DNA from: Pseudothauera hydrothermalis
Lineage (GTDB): Bacteria > Pseudomonadota > Gammaproteobacteria > Burkholderiales > Rhodocyclaceae
Assembly (NCBI RefSeq): GCF_003345255.1
Contig: NZ_CP029331.1
Location: 1,984,001-2,048,000, forward strand
Reading direction: 5' to 3'
Length of the DNA: 64,000 nt
In this document: positions 7,825 through 15,991 of the stretch, piece after piece
Layout of the letters: every line of letters begins with the position of its first letter
Numbering within the stretch: position 1 is the stretch's first letter
Translations under genes and position numbers: made by a program
Notes under the pieces: model-generated
What the model saw: the letters and a program-made list of their open reading frames with translations, nothing else
Database searches by the model: none
What the model was told of the DNA's origin: nothing

Positions 7825-9717
7825 TCAGCCGGCCAGGGCGGCCTTGATCTGTTCCAGGGTGGACGGATCGTCGATGGTGGTCAGGTCACCCGGATCACGC
7901 CCTTCAGCCAGCGCTTGGATGGAGCGGCGCAGCATCTTGCCCGAGCGGGTCTTGGGCAGGCCGGAGATGAAATGCACCCGGCTTGGACGGGCAATGGCGC
8001 CGAGCAAGTTATCGACCGTTTTCATCACCTCTTTTTCCAGCGCCGCGCGCTGCTCGGCGGTTTCGATGCTGGCGGCGTTCTTGACCACGGCAAAGGCCAT
8101 CGGCACCTGCCCCTTGACCTCGTCGGCCACGCCCACCACCGCCACTTCGGCAATGGCCGGATGGGCCTGCACCGCTTCTTCGATTTCGCGGGTACCCAGA
8201 CGGTGACCGGCCACGTTGATCACGTCGTCCATGCGCCCAAGAATGGTGTGGTAGCCGTCTTCGTCCTTGATCCCCCAGTCGGAGGAGGAATACACCACCG
8301 GGTCTTTGAACAGGCTGAAATAGGTGGACACGAAGCGCTCGTCCTGCCCCCAAACAGTAGATAGGCAGCCCGGCGGCAGCGGCGGCACGATACCGACGAT
8401 GCCCTTCTCATTGGGGCCACACTCGGTGCCGTCCTCGCGGAAGATGCGTAGATCGTAGCCATACACCGGGAAAGCGGGCGAACCGAGCTTGATGCGCGCC
8501 TCTTCCACGCCACGGCAGATCGCCAGCATCGGCCAGCCGGTCTCGGTCTGCCAGTAGTTGTCGATGACCGGAATGCCCAGCTCGTCCATGATCCACTTGT
8601 GGCTGGTTTCATCCAGCGGCTCGCCGGCCAGAAACAGGTGCTTGAGCGAAGACAAATCGTACTTCTTGAGGTAGGCCGGATCCTGCTTCTTCAACACACG
8701 CACCGCGGTGGGCGCGGAGAACATCACGTTGACCTTGTACTTCTCGACGATGCGCCACCAGATGCCGGCGTCCGGACGCAGCGGTGTGCCCTCGTACATC
8801 ACCGTGGCCATCCCGGCGATCAGCGGACCATAGACAATGTAGCTATGGCCGACCACCCAGCCGATGTCCGAGGTGGCGAACATGGTCTCACCCTCGAAGC
8901 CGGTGAAGATGTACTTCATCGACGCGGCCAGCGCCACGGTGTAGCCGCCGGTGTCGCGCTGCACGCCCTTGGGCTTGCCGGTGGTGCCGGAGGTATACAG
9001 GATGTAGCTGGGCTCGGAGGACTCCAACCAGGTCACCGGAACCTGGGCGTCCATGTGCTTGGCGCGCAGACTGGCATAATCGACGTCGCGCCCCTCGACC
9101 TTGGGGAAATCTTTGTCCAGACCGCGATCGACGATCAGCACCTTGGCCGGCGGGAACTGCGCCAAGGCGCAGGCTTCATCGACCAGATGCTTGTAAGGCA
9201 CCGGCTTGCCGTTACGCATGCCGGCATCGGCCGACACCATCAGCACCGGCTTGGCGTCGTCGATACGGGTGGCGAGTGAGCCGGCCGCAAAGCCGCCGAA
9301 CACCACCGAGTGGATCGCACCGATGCGCACGCAGGCCAGCATGGCAAAAGCCGCTTCCGCAATCATCGGCATGTAGATCAGCACCCGGTCGCCGCGCTTG
9401 ACCCCGAGCTCCTGGTAGATCGCCGCCATGCGCTCGACTTCGCGCTGCAGCTCGGCAAAGGAATAGACCTTTTCCTCGTTGGTCTCGGTGGAGATATAAA
9501 TCAACGCACGGTCATCGGGTCGCTTGGCCGCGTGACGGTCCACCGCGTTGTAACACAGGTTGGTCTCACCCCCTTTGAACCATTTGACGAAGGGCGGACG
9601 CGAAAAATCGCACACCTCGTCGGCCGGCTTGTTCCAGTGCACCAAGGCGGCTTGCTCGGCCCAGAAGGCGTCGCGCTCCTCGATGGAACGGCGGTGAAAG
9701 TCCTTATAACTACTCAT
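7825..9717 (-). CDS. prpE: Propionyl-CoA synthetase
   Basis: A 630-residue AMP-forming acyl-CoA synthetase activating propionate with ATP and CoA. The ATP-binding loop YTSGTTGKPKGV lies near residue 240, followed by the DIGWVVGHSYIVYGPL block that is typical of PrpE. The C-terminal PKTRSGKMLRR carries the catalytic, acetylation-sensitive lysine. Length fits PrpE (~630). The ATG at 9717 is preferred over the ATG at 9723 because GGGAGAGG is then at normal spacing. It is a single-gene unit ended by the terminator at 7773-7799. No prp methylcitrate genes are adjacent. Acetyl-CoA synthetase is the main alternative but the sequence is nearer PrpE. Confidence 0.9.
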   Translation of the reverse strand: MSSYKDFHRRSIEERDAFWAEQAALVHWNKPADEVCDFSRPPFVKWFKGGETNLCYNAVDRHAAKRPDDRALIYISTETNEEKVYSFAELQREVERMAAIYQELGVKRGDRVLIYMPMIAEAAFAMLACVRIGAIHSVVFGGFAAGSLATRIDDAKPVLMVSADAGMRNGKPVPYKHLVDEACALAQFPPAKVLIVDRGLDKDFPKVEGRDVDYASLRAKHMDAQVPVTWLESSEPSYILYTSGTTGKPKGVQRDTGGYTVALAASMKYIFTGFEGETMFATSDIGWVVGHSYIVYGPLIAGMATVMYEGTPLRPDAGIWWRIVEKYKVNVMFSAPTAVRVLKKQDPAYLKKYDLSSLKHLFLAGEPLDETSHKWIMDELGIPVIDNYWQTETGWPMLAICRGVEEARIKLGSPAFPVYGYDLRIFREDGTECGPNEKGIVGIVPPLPPGCLSTVWGQDERFVSTYFSLFKDPVVYSSSDWGIKDEDGYHTILGRMDDVINVAGHRLGTREIEEAVQAHPAIAEVAVVGVADEVKGQVPMAFAVVKNAASIETAEQRAALEKEVMKTVDNLLGAIARPSRVHFISGLPKTRSGKMLRRSIQALAEGRDPGDLTTIDDPSTLEQIKAALAG

Positions 9718-9829
9718 GAGCATCCTCTCCCTTCAATTATCCCAACATGCTTGCGTTTGGCGGCACCGGGCTGGGCGACCCTGTCCGCCTGGTTGGCCTG
9801 GTCCGGCACCTGGCCGCCAGATCTTGTTT

Positions 9830-11068
9830 TTATATGGACGTGCGTCTCGGATCGTAGGTCTCGGCTGCGGCAGTGCTGGCATGCTGGCCGAGCACATCGA
9901 GCGGCAAGCCGCAATGAATCCGGGATTCTAGCAATTCGAGCAAGGGTAGCAGTGTGGCGACCACCTCCGGCAAGCGCTCGATCACCTCGTCCGTGGCACC
10001 AGCCTTGAGCTGAAGCAAAGCATGATCGATGCTGACCGCCTGACGGAAAACCCGTTCGACGAATTCACGCCCCACTTCGCCCTGATCGGCGACCACTTTG
10101 TTGCCACCGGCAGCACGGCCCTGCTCGGCCCGCTGCACCGCAAGACCAATGAGCTGGCTCACCGTCTGCACATCGTCGACCGACGAGCAGGCCACGCCAG
10201 CGGTCACGCTGATGCGGATGCGCTCGTCGCGGTAAGTCATCACCAGATTTTCGATGGCGCGCTGCAGCCGCAAGGCAAAGGCGCAGCAGCCGACCAGGTC
10301 GGTGCTGGGTGAGAGCACGGCAAACTGGTCGGGCGCCAGTTGTGCCACAGTGTCTTCCTTGCGCACCTTGGTGGCCAGAATCTTGGACAGTTTGCGGGTG
10401 ACCAGCTGGGCGACATGTTGGCCATGCCATTGCACCAACTGGTCGTAGTGATCGATTTCGACCACCATGGTGCTGATTTCGGTTTTTGCCCCGCGCCCGT
10501 CCCCGCCACGGCGCTTGGCCAGCGCCATTTCCTGTTCGGCATGCCAGTTCAGATACGCGCCGGTGGCCAGGCCGGTGGTCGGATCGACCGGACTTTGCGC
10601 CGCCAGCGCAGCGCGGCTTTGCTCCAGTTCGCGGCTGGTCTGCGCCAAGCGGCTGAGCGATTCGATACGGGCGAGCAACTCGGTGGCACCGATGCCCTTG
10701 GTGATGAAGTCATTGGCGCCAAGTTTATAGGCCTTCTCACGCGACTCGCGGTCTTCCTCGCCGGAAATCACCACCACCGGCAGATCGTGCACCCGGGACA
10801 ATTTAGAGCTGCGGATACGTTCCAGCAGCCCGTATCCGTCCAGCCGCGGCATACCGATATCGGTAATCACCAATTGAATCTCGGGATCGATAACCAAGGC
10901 TTCCCAACCAGCCTCGCCATCGACCTCCTCGCGGACCTGGAAACGGTCGCGCAAGTGCCGCACGATGGATGCGCGCACCATGCGCGAATCGTCCACGATC
11001 AGGACTTTGGGTAAGGCTTCCTTGACCTCATCGCTCATTTGCTTGACGGCTCCGGTATGGGCATTCAC
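9830..11068 (-). CDS. Response regulator with degenerate GGDEF domain (possible c-di-GMP effector)
   Basis: A 412-residue cytoplasmic protein. Residues ~20-140 form a receiver domain: VLIVDDS, phospho-acceptor Asp70 in LVITDIGMPRLDG, and conserved lysine in FITKG. Residues ~160-335 have GGDEF-domain features (PTTGLATGAYL, and VRISVTAGVA-like core), but the active-site GGDEF is replaced by APDQF (245-249), so cyclase activity is unlikely. The inhibitory-site motif RxxD is kept as RKED (236-239), exactly five residues before it, suggesting c-di-GMP binding. A C-terminal ~75-residue helical tail follows. Its GTG start overlaps the upstream reductase gene by four bases; an ATG 30 bases inside is an alternative start. 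Confidence 0.85.
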   Translation of the reverse strand: MNAHTGAVKQMSDEVKEALPKVLIVDDSRMVRASIVRHLRDRFQVREEVDGEAGWEALVIDPEIQLVITDIGMPRLDGYGLLERIRSSKLSRVHDLPVVVISGEEDRESREKAYKLGANDFITKGIGATELLARIESLSRLAQTSRELEQSRAALAAQSPVDPTTGLATGAYLNWHAEQEMALAKRRGGDGRGAKTEISTMVVEIDHYDQLVQWHGQHVAQLVTRKLSKILATKVRKEDTVAQLAPDQFAVLSPSTDLVGCCAFALRLQRAIENLVMTYRDERIRISVTAGVACSSVDDVQTVSQLIGLAVQRAEQGRAAGGNKVVADQGEVGREFVERVFRQAVSIDHALLQLKAGATDEVIERLPEVVATLLPLLELLESRIHCGLPLDVLGQHASTAAAETYDPRRTSI

Positions 11069-12063
11069 GCGCCGATACGCACCACGGTACGACCCTTGAC
11101 TTCGCCCTTGATATAAGCGTCAAAGGCGGCCGGCAGCTCATCGAGCGTAATCATGCGGGTTACCTTGGCCAAATGGCGCGGCTTCAAATCGCCGGCCAAG
11201 CGGTCCCAGACCTTTTGCCGGGTTGGAAAACCCATATAGCCGGAATCCACGCCCAGCAGGCTCACTCCGCGCAAAATGAAGGGGAACACCGTAGTGCTGA
11301 TATTGAAGCTCGCCGCATTGCCGATGCTGGCCACGGTGCCGGCCTGCTTCATATTGGCCAGCACCCAGTGCAGGATCTGTCCGCCTACATTATCCACCGC
11401 CCCCGCCCAGCGTGCGCTCTCCAGCGGCCGCACCTTGTCGAAGTCGATCGATGAGCGCAGCAGAATCTCAGCCGCTCCGAGCGCCTTGAGATAGTCGCTC
11501 TCGGCTTCCTTGCCGGTCAGCGCCACCACGTGATAGCCGAGTTTGGCCAGCATATCGATGGCCAACCCGCCCACCCCGCCGGTTGCCCCGGTCACCACCA
11601 CCGGGCCGTTGGCCGGCGCCAAGCCGTTGTCTTCCATGCGCACGATGCCCAGCGCCGCGGTAAAGCCGGCAGTACCCAGCGCCATCGCTTCGAAAAGATC
11701 CAGCCCGGCAGGTAGCGGCACCACCCAGCCGGCCGGAATGCGCGCATATTCGGCATAGCCGCCATGATGGGAGACGCCGATGTCAAAACTGGTGGCAATG
11801 ACCGCATCGCCCGGCTTGAAGCGCGCATCGCTGCTTTCGACCACCTCACCGGACAGATCGATGCCGCCCACACAGGGAAAACGGCGGATGATCTTGCCCG
11901 CCCCGGTTGCCGCCAGCGCATCCTTGTAGTTGATGCTGGAATAGTGCACCCGGATCAGCACTTCACCGGCATCGAGTTGGGCTTCGGTCAGGGTGGTGAG
12001 GCCGCTTTTGATCTTGCGCTGGTCATCCTGTTCGATCAGCAGGGCCTTGAAGGGAGCAATCAC
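11065..12063 (-). CDS. acuI: YhdH/AcuI-type NADPH-dependent quinone/acrylyl-CoA reductase
   Basis: A 332-residue medium-chain dehydrogenase/reductase of the YhdH/YhfP group, which includes acrylyl-CoA reductase AcuI. It has the GroES-like N-terminal domain with YSSINYKDALAATG, and the Rossmann motif VTGATGGVGGLAIDML around residue 155. No zinc-binding cysteines are seen, as expected for this group. The GTG at 12063 is chosen because AGGAG lies seven bases upstream and the resulting length matches the family; upstream in-frame codons would add ~39 unrelated residues. The downstream response regulator is translationally coupled. Symbol is given for the nearest characterised relative; substrate is not certain. 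Confidence 0.83.
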   Translation of the reverse strand: MIAPFKALLIEQDDQRKIKSGLTTLTEAQLDAGEVLIRVHYSSINYKDALAATGAGKIIRRFPCVGGIDLSGEVVESSDARFKPGDAVIATSFDIGVSHHGGYAEYARIPAGWVVPLPAGLDLFEAMALGTAGFTAALGIVRMEDNGLAPANGPVVVTGATGGVGGLAIDMLAKLGYHVVALTGKEAESDYLKALGAAEILLRSSIDFDKVRPLESARWAGAVDNVGGQILHWVLANMKQAGTVASIGNAASFNISTTVFPFILRGVSLLGVDSGYMGFPTRQKVWDRLAGDLKPRHLAKVTRMITLDELPAAFDAYIKGEVKGRTVVRIGA

Positions 12064-12178
12064 TGCGGGTCTCCTGTGCATGGCGGCAAAATTCTGGACG
12101 ATTATAGCCGGGGCTTTCCGTCGGCTGCGCACCCGCCGATAATCCTGTGCACAGAACGCGCTTTGCCGGGGTTCGCTC

Positions 12179-13039
12179 ATGGTCCTGCTCGCCCAGCCGC
12201 TCGAATCGGTCGACGCCTATGTCGAGTTCTTCACCTCCCAGCCGCTGCCGGTGCTCAAACACACGGTGCGCGAGCTCGCCAGCCTGCGCGCCGACATGGA
12301 CACGGTCAGCGGCAAGCGCCTGGCTGCGGTCGTGCTCGGCGACCCGCTGATGACCATGAAGCTGCTCACCTATCTGCAAACACACCGAGGGCACAGCCAG
12401 AACCACGACATCACCACCATCGACCGCGCCATCATGATGCTGGGGTTGGAGTCATTTTTCCGCCTGTTTGGCGATATGCCCACGCTGGAAGAAGCACTGG
12501 CCGCGCACCCCAAAGCGCTGCTCGGCGTGCTCAAGGTCATCGGGCGAGCACGCAAGGCCGCCCACTACGCACGCGACTGGGCGATACTGCGTCACGACCT
12601 GGATGTGGACGAAATCACCGTCGCCGCGCTGCTGGCCGAAGCCACCGAGATACTGTGCTGGACGTTCGCCCCGACGCTGACCGAACGCGTCTATGCCATG
12701 CAACGCGCCGACCGCAACCTGCGCAGCGTGGTTGCACAACGCGCGGTCTTCGGCACCACAGCGCAAGACATCCAGCACGCACTGGTACGCGCCTGGCAAC
12801 TGCCGGAGCTGCTGATAACGCTGATGGACCCCAACCAGGCCGACAACCCGCGGGTACGCAACGTGCTGCTCGCCACCGATTTTGCCCGCCATGTCGCCCA
12901 CGGCTGGGATGACGCCGCGCTGCCGGACGATCTGGCGGCCATCGAGCAACTGGTCCATGTGAACCGCGTGCAGTTACTACACCGCCTGGGCGCGCCGGAA
13001 GAAGCGCTGGCACGCTTTCTGCCGGCCGAGCCGGGCTAG
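12179..13039 (+). CDS. HDOD-domain signalling protein
   Basis: A 286-residue cytoplasmic protein with one HDOD domain, a catalytically inactive relative of HD phosphohydrolases. The helix-rich core includes LPVLKHTVRELASL, DPLMTMKLLTYLQTHR and the TIDRAIMMLGLESFFRLF segment typical of HDOD proteins. These proteins act as regulatory or scaffold modules in bacterial signalling, often with c-di-GMP networks. It is divergent from the reductase/response-regulator pair (115-base intergenic region) and its stop overlaps the convergent small gene by four bases. A second HDOD protein lies at 57536-58393. No catalytic motif is visible and no partner is known. Confidence 0.8.
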   Translation: MVLLAQPLESVDAYVEFFTSQPLPVLKHTVRELASLRADMDTVSGKRLAAVVLGDPLMTMKLLTYLQTHRGHSQNHDITTIDRAIMMLGLESFFRLFGDMPTLEEALAAHPKALLGVLKVIGRARKAAHYARDWAILRHDLDVDEITVAALLAEATEILCWTFAPTLTERVYAMQRADRNLRSVVAQRAVFGTTAQDIQHALVRAWQLPELLITLMDPNQADNPRVRNVLLATDFARHVAHGWDDAALPDDLAAIEQLVHVNRVQLLHRLGAPEEALARFLPAEPG

Positions 13040-13164
13040 CAAAACACCAGGTTGGTGAAATCGATCAGCAACTCCGGTTGCTGGTAGGCCAGAAAGAGCG
13101 CCGTCAGCCCCACGGCCAGCAGCGCTGCGGCGAAAAGCCAGATCAGCATCCGCACCGGCTTCAT
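13036..13164 (-). CDS. Small single-pass membrane protein (42 residues)
   Basis: A short reading frame starting MKPVRMLIWLF with one hydrophobic helix (about residues 6-27) and a polar C-terminal half ending in TNLVFC. The ATG at 13164 has purine-rich AGAGGAAAG and GGGG upstream. It starts 13 bases after the MFS carrier stop on the same strand, so it is probably read from the same transcript. Its stop overlaps the convergent HDOD gene by four bases. Function is unknown; a stabilising micro-subunit of the transporter is one possibility. Reality of the gene depends on conservation, which could not be tested here. Confidence 0.6.
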   Translation of the reverse strand: MKPVRMLIWLFAAALLAVGLTALFLAYQQPELLIDFTNLVFC

Positions 13165-13177
13165 CCCCGCTTTCCTC

Positions 13178-14419
13178 TCAAGCCGCCTGCTGCCCGCCGC
13201 GCAGCAGCGCGCGCTCGCGCACCGGCAGGCACAGCAGCGCGGCGATCACCGACAAACCGATGGCCAGCCACCACGCCTGCTCATAGGAACCGGTGATATC
13301 GAAGATCCGCCCCCCCAGCCAAGCGCCGAGAAAACCGCCGATCTGGTGGCCAAGAAAGACGATGCCGTACAACATGCCGACGAACTTCAAGCCGAAGATC
13401 TGCGCCACCAACCCGTTGGTAAGCGGCACCGTGCCCAGCCACAGCAGCCCCATGATGGCAGCGAAGGCGTACAGCACCAGCGGCCCGAGCGGCAGGAACA
13501 AAATACCCAGGATGGCCACCACGCGCAGCGCATAGATCCACGCCAACAGCCACTTCTTGCTGTACAGCCCGCCCAACCAACCGGACAAAAAGGAGCCGGC
13601 GATGTTGAACAGACCGATCAGCGCCACCGCGGTCATGCCGACGTTGGCCGACAGCCCACCATCCACCACGAAGGCCGGCAGATGCAGCATGATGAAGGCG
13701 GTCTGGAAGCCGCACACGAAGAAGCTCCAGAACAGGAAGTGGAAGCTCGGCGTGCGGCCCGCCTCGACCAGGGCCTCGCCGAAAGTCTGGTTGCCGTGAC
13801 TGCTGCCGGCGGTGCCGGTGACCGCACGCGCCAGCGGGATGATCAACGCCACGCCGAAGGCCAGCCACAACAGCGCCTGCTGCCAGCCCACGCCGACGAT
13901 CAGCGCTTGGCCCACCGGCAACACCGCGAACTGCCCAAAGCTGCCGCCCGCGCTGGCAATACCCAGCCACAGGCTGCGCTTTGCCGGCGGCGCCATGCGC
14001 CCGACCACGCCCAGCACCACGCTGAAGGTGGTCCCCGCAAGCCCCATGCCAACCAGCAGGCCCGCGCCCAGGTTGAGCCCCAGCGCGGTGTCGGCATGGG
14101 CCATGATGACCAGACCCAGCCCATACAACAGCGCGCCGCCGACCAGGGTGCGGCCGGCGCCATGACGGTCGGCAAACGCCCCGGCAAAGGGCTGGAACAG
14201 CCCCCACATCAGGTTTTGCACGGCGATGGCGAAGGAGAACATCTCCCGCGACCAGCCTTGATCGGCGGTCATCGGCGGCAAGAACAGGCCGCCGGTGTGG
14301 CGCACCCCCATCGCCAGAGTGAGGATCAGCGCACCGCAGGCCAGCACCACGGCTGGCCGGCGCAGCGGCAAAACGGAGGAATCGACTGGGGTCACGTTGC
14401 GGCTCGTTCGGGAGATCAA
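13178..14419 (-). CDS. MFS transporter
   Basis: A 413-residue major facilitator superfamily carrier with twelve predicted helices. Signs include ADRHGAGRTLVGGALLYGLG (the loop 2-3 region with the family motif in altered form) and the central cytoplasmic segment around residues 200-220. The overall layout, including the N-terminal GLFLPPMTADQGWSR, resembles monocarboxylate/oxalate-type carriers of the OFA/MCT group. Substrate is unknown. The start is uncertain: a TTG at 14419 or a GTG at 14395, neither with a strong binding site. It is divergent from lemA and followed by the 42-residue membrane protein gene. Confidence 0.85.
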   Translation of the reverse strand: MISRTSRNVTPVDSSVLPLRRPAVVLACGALILTLAMGVRHTGGLFLPPMTADQGWSREMFSFAIAVQNLMWGLFQPFAGAFADRHGAGRTLVGGALLYGLGLVIMAHADTALGLNLGAGLLVGMGLAGTTFSVVLGVVGRMAPPAKRSLWLGIASAGGSFGQFAVLPVGQALIVGVGWQQALLWLAFGVALIIPLARAVTGTAGSSHGNQTFGEALVEAGRTPSFHFLFWSFFVCGFQTAFIMLHLPAFVVDGGLSANVGMTAVALIGLFNIAGSFLSGWLGGLYSKKWLLAWIYALRVVAILGILFLPLGPLVLYAFAAIMGLLWLGTVPLTNGLVAQIFGLKFVGMLYGIVFLGHQIGGFLGAWLGGRIFDITGSYEQAWWLAIGLSVIAALLCLPVRERALLRGGQQAA

Positions 14420-14478
14420 TGGTCTGATGCAAGCTGTTTGAGTATAAGATGCGGGCCGACGAAGGGGAGGATACAGTC

Positions 14479-15054
14479 ATGAGCGTTTCGGCCGCCCTGC
14501 TGTGGGCTGCGCTGGCGGTGCTGCTGATCTACGCGGTACTGATCTACAACGGCCTGGTGCGGCTCAAGCACAACGTGGCGCGCGCCTGGTCGAACATCGA
14601 CGTTTTGCTCAAGCAGCGTCATGACGAACTGCCCAAGCTGGTCGAGGTGTGCCGCCACTACAAAGAATTCGAGCAGGACACCCTGCTGCGTGTCACCGAG
14701 GCGCGCGCCCGTGTCGCGCAGGCCCGCCAAGCCCATGACCTGCCCGCCTTGGGCGCGGCCGAAACCCAATTGCGCACCGGCCTGGGGCAAATTTTTGCCG
14801 TGCTGGAGGCCTACCCGGAACTCAAGGCCAATGAGCATTTCATGCAGCTCGCCGCCCGCATCACCGCCTTGGAAAACGCCATCGCCGACCGGCGCGAGTG
14901 GTACAACGAGTCGGTCAACGCGCACAACATCCGTATCGAGCAATTCCCGGACATCCTCGTCGCCCGTCTGTTCGGCTACACCGCCCAGCCGCTGCTGCGC
15001 TTTGCCAGTGCGGAAAAAGCCGATGTAGATATCAAAGCGCTGCTGAGCGCTTGA
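14479..15054 (+). CDS. lemA: LemA family protein
   Basis: A 191-residue protein with an N-terminal membrane helix (about residues 8-28) and a helical LemA domain. Conserved LemA segments are YNGLVRLKHNVARAWSNIDVLLKQRHDELPKL (part) near the N-terminus and YNESVNAHNIRIEQFPDILVA near residue 148. LemA proteins sit in the inner membrane with an outside coiled bundle; their role is poorly understood. The ATG at 14479 follows AGGGGAGG with 8-base spacing. The GIDE-domain gene starts 16 bases after the stop, forming a two-gene unit. Confidence 0.9.
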   Translation: MSVSAALLWAALAVLLIYAVLIYNGLVRLKHNVARAWSNIDVLLKQRHDELPKLVEVCRHYKEFEQDTLLRVTEARARVAQARQAHDLPALGAAETQLRTGLGQIFAVLEAYPELKANEHFMQLAARITALENAIADRREWYNESVNAHNIRIEQFPDILVARLFGYTAQPLLRFASAEKADVDIKALLSA

Positions 15055-15070
15055 GCCGACCCAGCCCCGC

Positions 15071-15976
15071 ATGCTGATCCGCCTGCGCCGCGACCCGACC
15101 AACGCCGGCCTACCGGTGCTGCAACTCGCCCTGGTTGGCTTGGTGCTGACGCTGGACCGCGGCACCGGCATCCTGACCGCCCTGGTCGTGCTCATAGGCA
15201 GCGGTCTATACGGCTGGCTGCACGCGGTGCGCTACGCACGGCTGATCCTGGACACCCCCACCGCACGCATCGCCTCCGCCGCACAGGGCTACACCGAGCT
15301 TTACGGCCGTGGCCGGCCGCTGGACGGTGCGCCGCTGCGCTCGCCGGTCAACGGCCTGCCGGTGCTGTGGTATCGGGTGGTCACCCATGAGCGCGGCGCC
15401 GACGGCAAATGGCGCCATGTCGCCACGTTAGAGAGCGATGCCTCGTTCCTGCTCGACGACGGCAGCGGCGTCTGCGCGGTCGACCCGGAAGGGGCCGAAA
15501 TGCTGGTGCGCCGGCGCGAGGTGTGCAGAGTCGGCAATCTTCGGCATATCCAATGGGCCTTGATCGAGCGCGACCCCATTTACGTGTTGGGCGAATTCTG
15601 CACCCTGGGCAGCATCGGCCCCGATCTCGACAGCTCACACCAGGTCGCCGAACTGCTGGCGGAGTGGAAGCGCGACCGGGCCGCTCTGCTGGCCCGCTTC
15701 GACCTGGACGGCAACGGCGAGATCGACCTCAAAGAATGGGCGCTGGCGCGCGCGCAGGCGCGCCGGGAGGTGAGCCGCCAACAGCGCGAGCGACTGGCTG
15801 CGGCTGAAACACACCTGATGCGCAAACCTCGGGGCCGCCTGTACCTGATTTCCGACCTGGAACCGGCGCAGATCGCCCGTCGCTACCAGCGCTGGGCGGT
15901 GTTTTATCTGGCGGTGTTCTTCGGTTCCGCGGCGGCCACCGCGTGGTTTGGGCTGATCGGCGCGTTCGAAGCCTAG
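15071..15976 (+). CDS. GIDE-domain membrane protein with an EF-hand
   Basis: A 301-residue protein with an N-terminal helical hairpin (about residues 14-52) and one C-terminal membrane helix (about 277-297). The middle is a GIDE-like domain: PLRSPVNGLPVLWYRV, then FLLDDGSGVCAVDPEGAEM, named for its relation to the membrane domain of MUL1/GIDE ubiquitin ligases. Inserted at about residues 217-228 is a textbook calcium-binding EF-hand loop, DLDGNGEIDLKE, followed by a charged helix. There is no RING finger. Bacterial GIDE proteins often neighbour LemA, as here. A role in membrane stress or envelope signalling is inferred, not shown. Confidence 0.78.
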   Translation: MLIRLRRDPTNAGLPVLQLALVGLVLTLDRGTGILTALVVLIGSGLYGWLHAVRYARLILDTPTARIASAAQGYTELYGRGRPLDGAPLRSPVNGLPVLWYRVVTHERGADGKWRHVATLESDASFLLDDGSGVCAVDPEGAEMLVRRREVCRVGNLRHIQWALIERDPIYVLGEFCTLGSIGPDLDSSHQVAELLAEWKRDRAALLARFDLDGNGEIDLKEWALARAQARREVSRQQRERLAAAETHLMRKPRGRLYLISDLEPAQIARRYQRWAVFYLAVFFGSAAATAWFGLIGAFEA

Positions 15977-15991
15977 GCTTGCAACGCCTGG

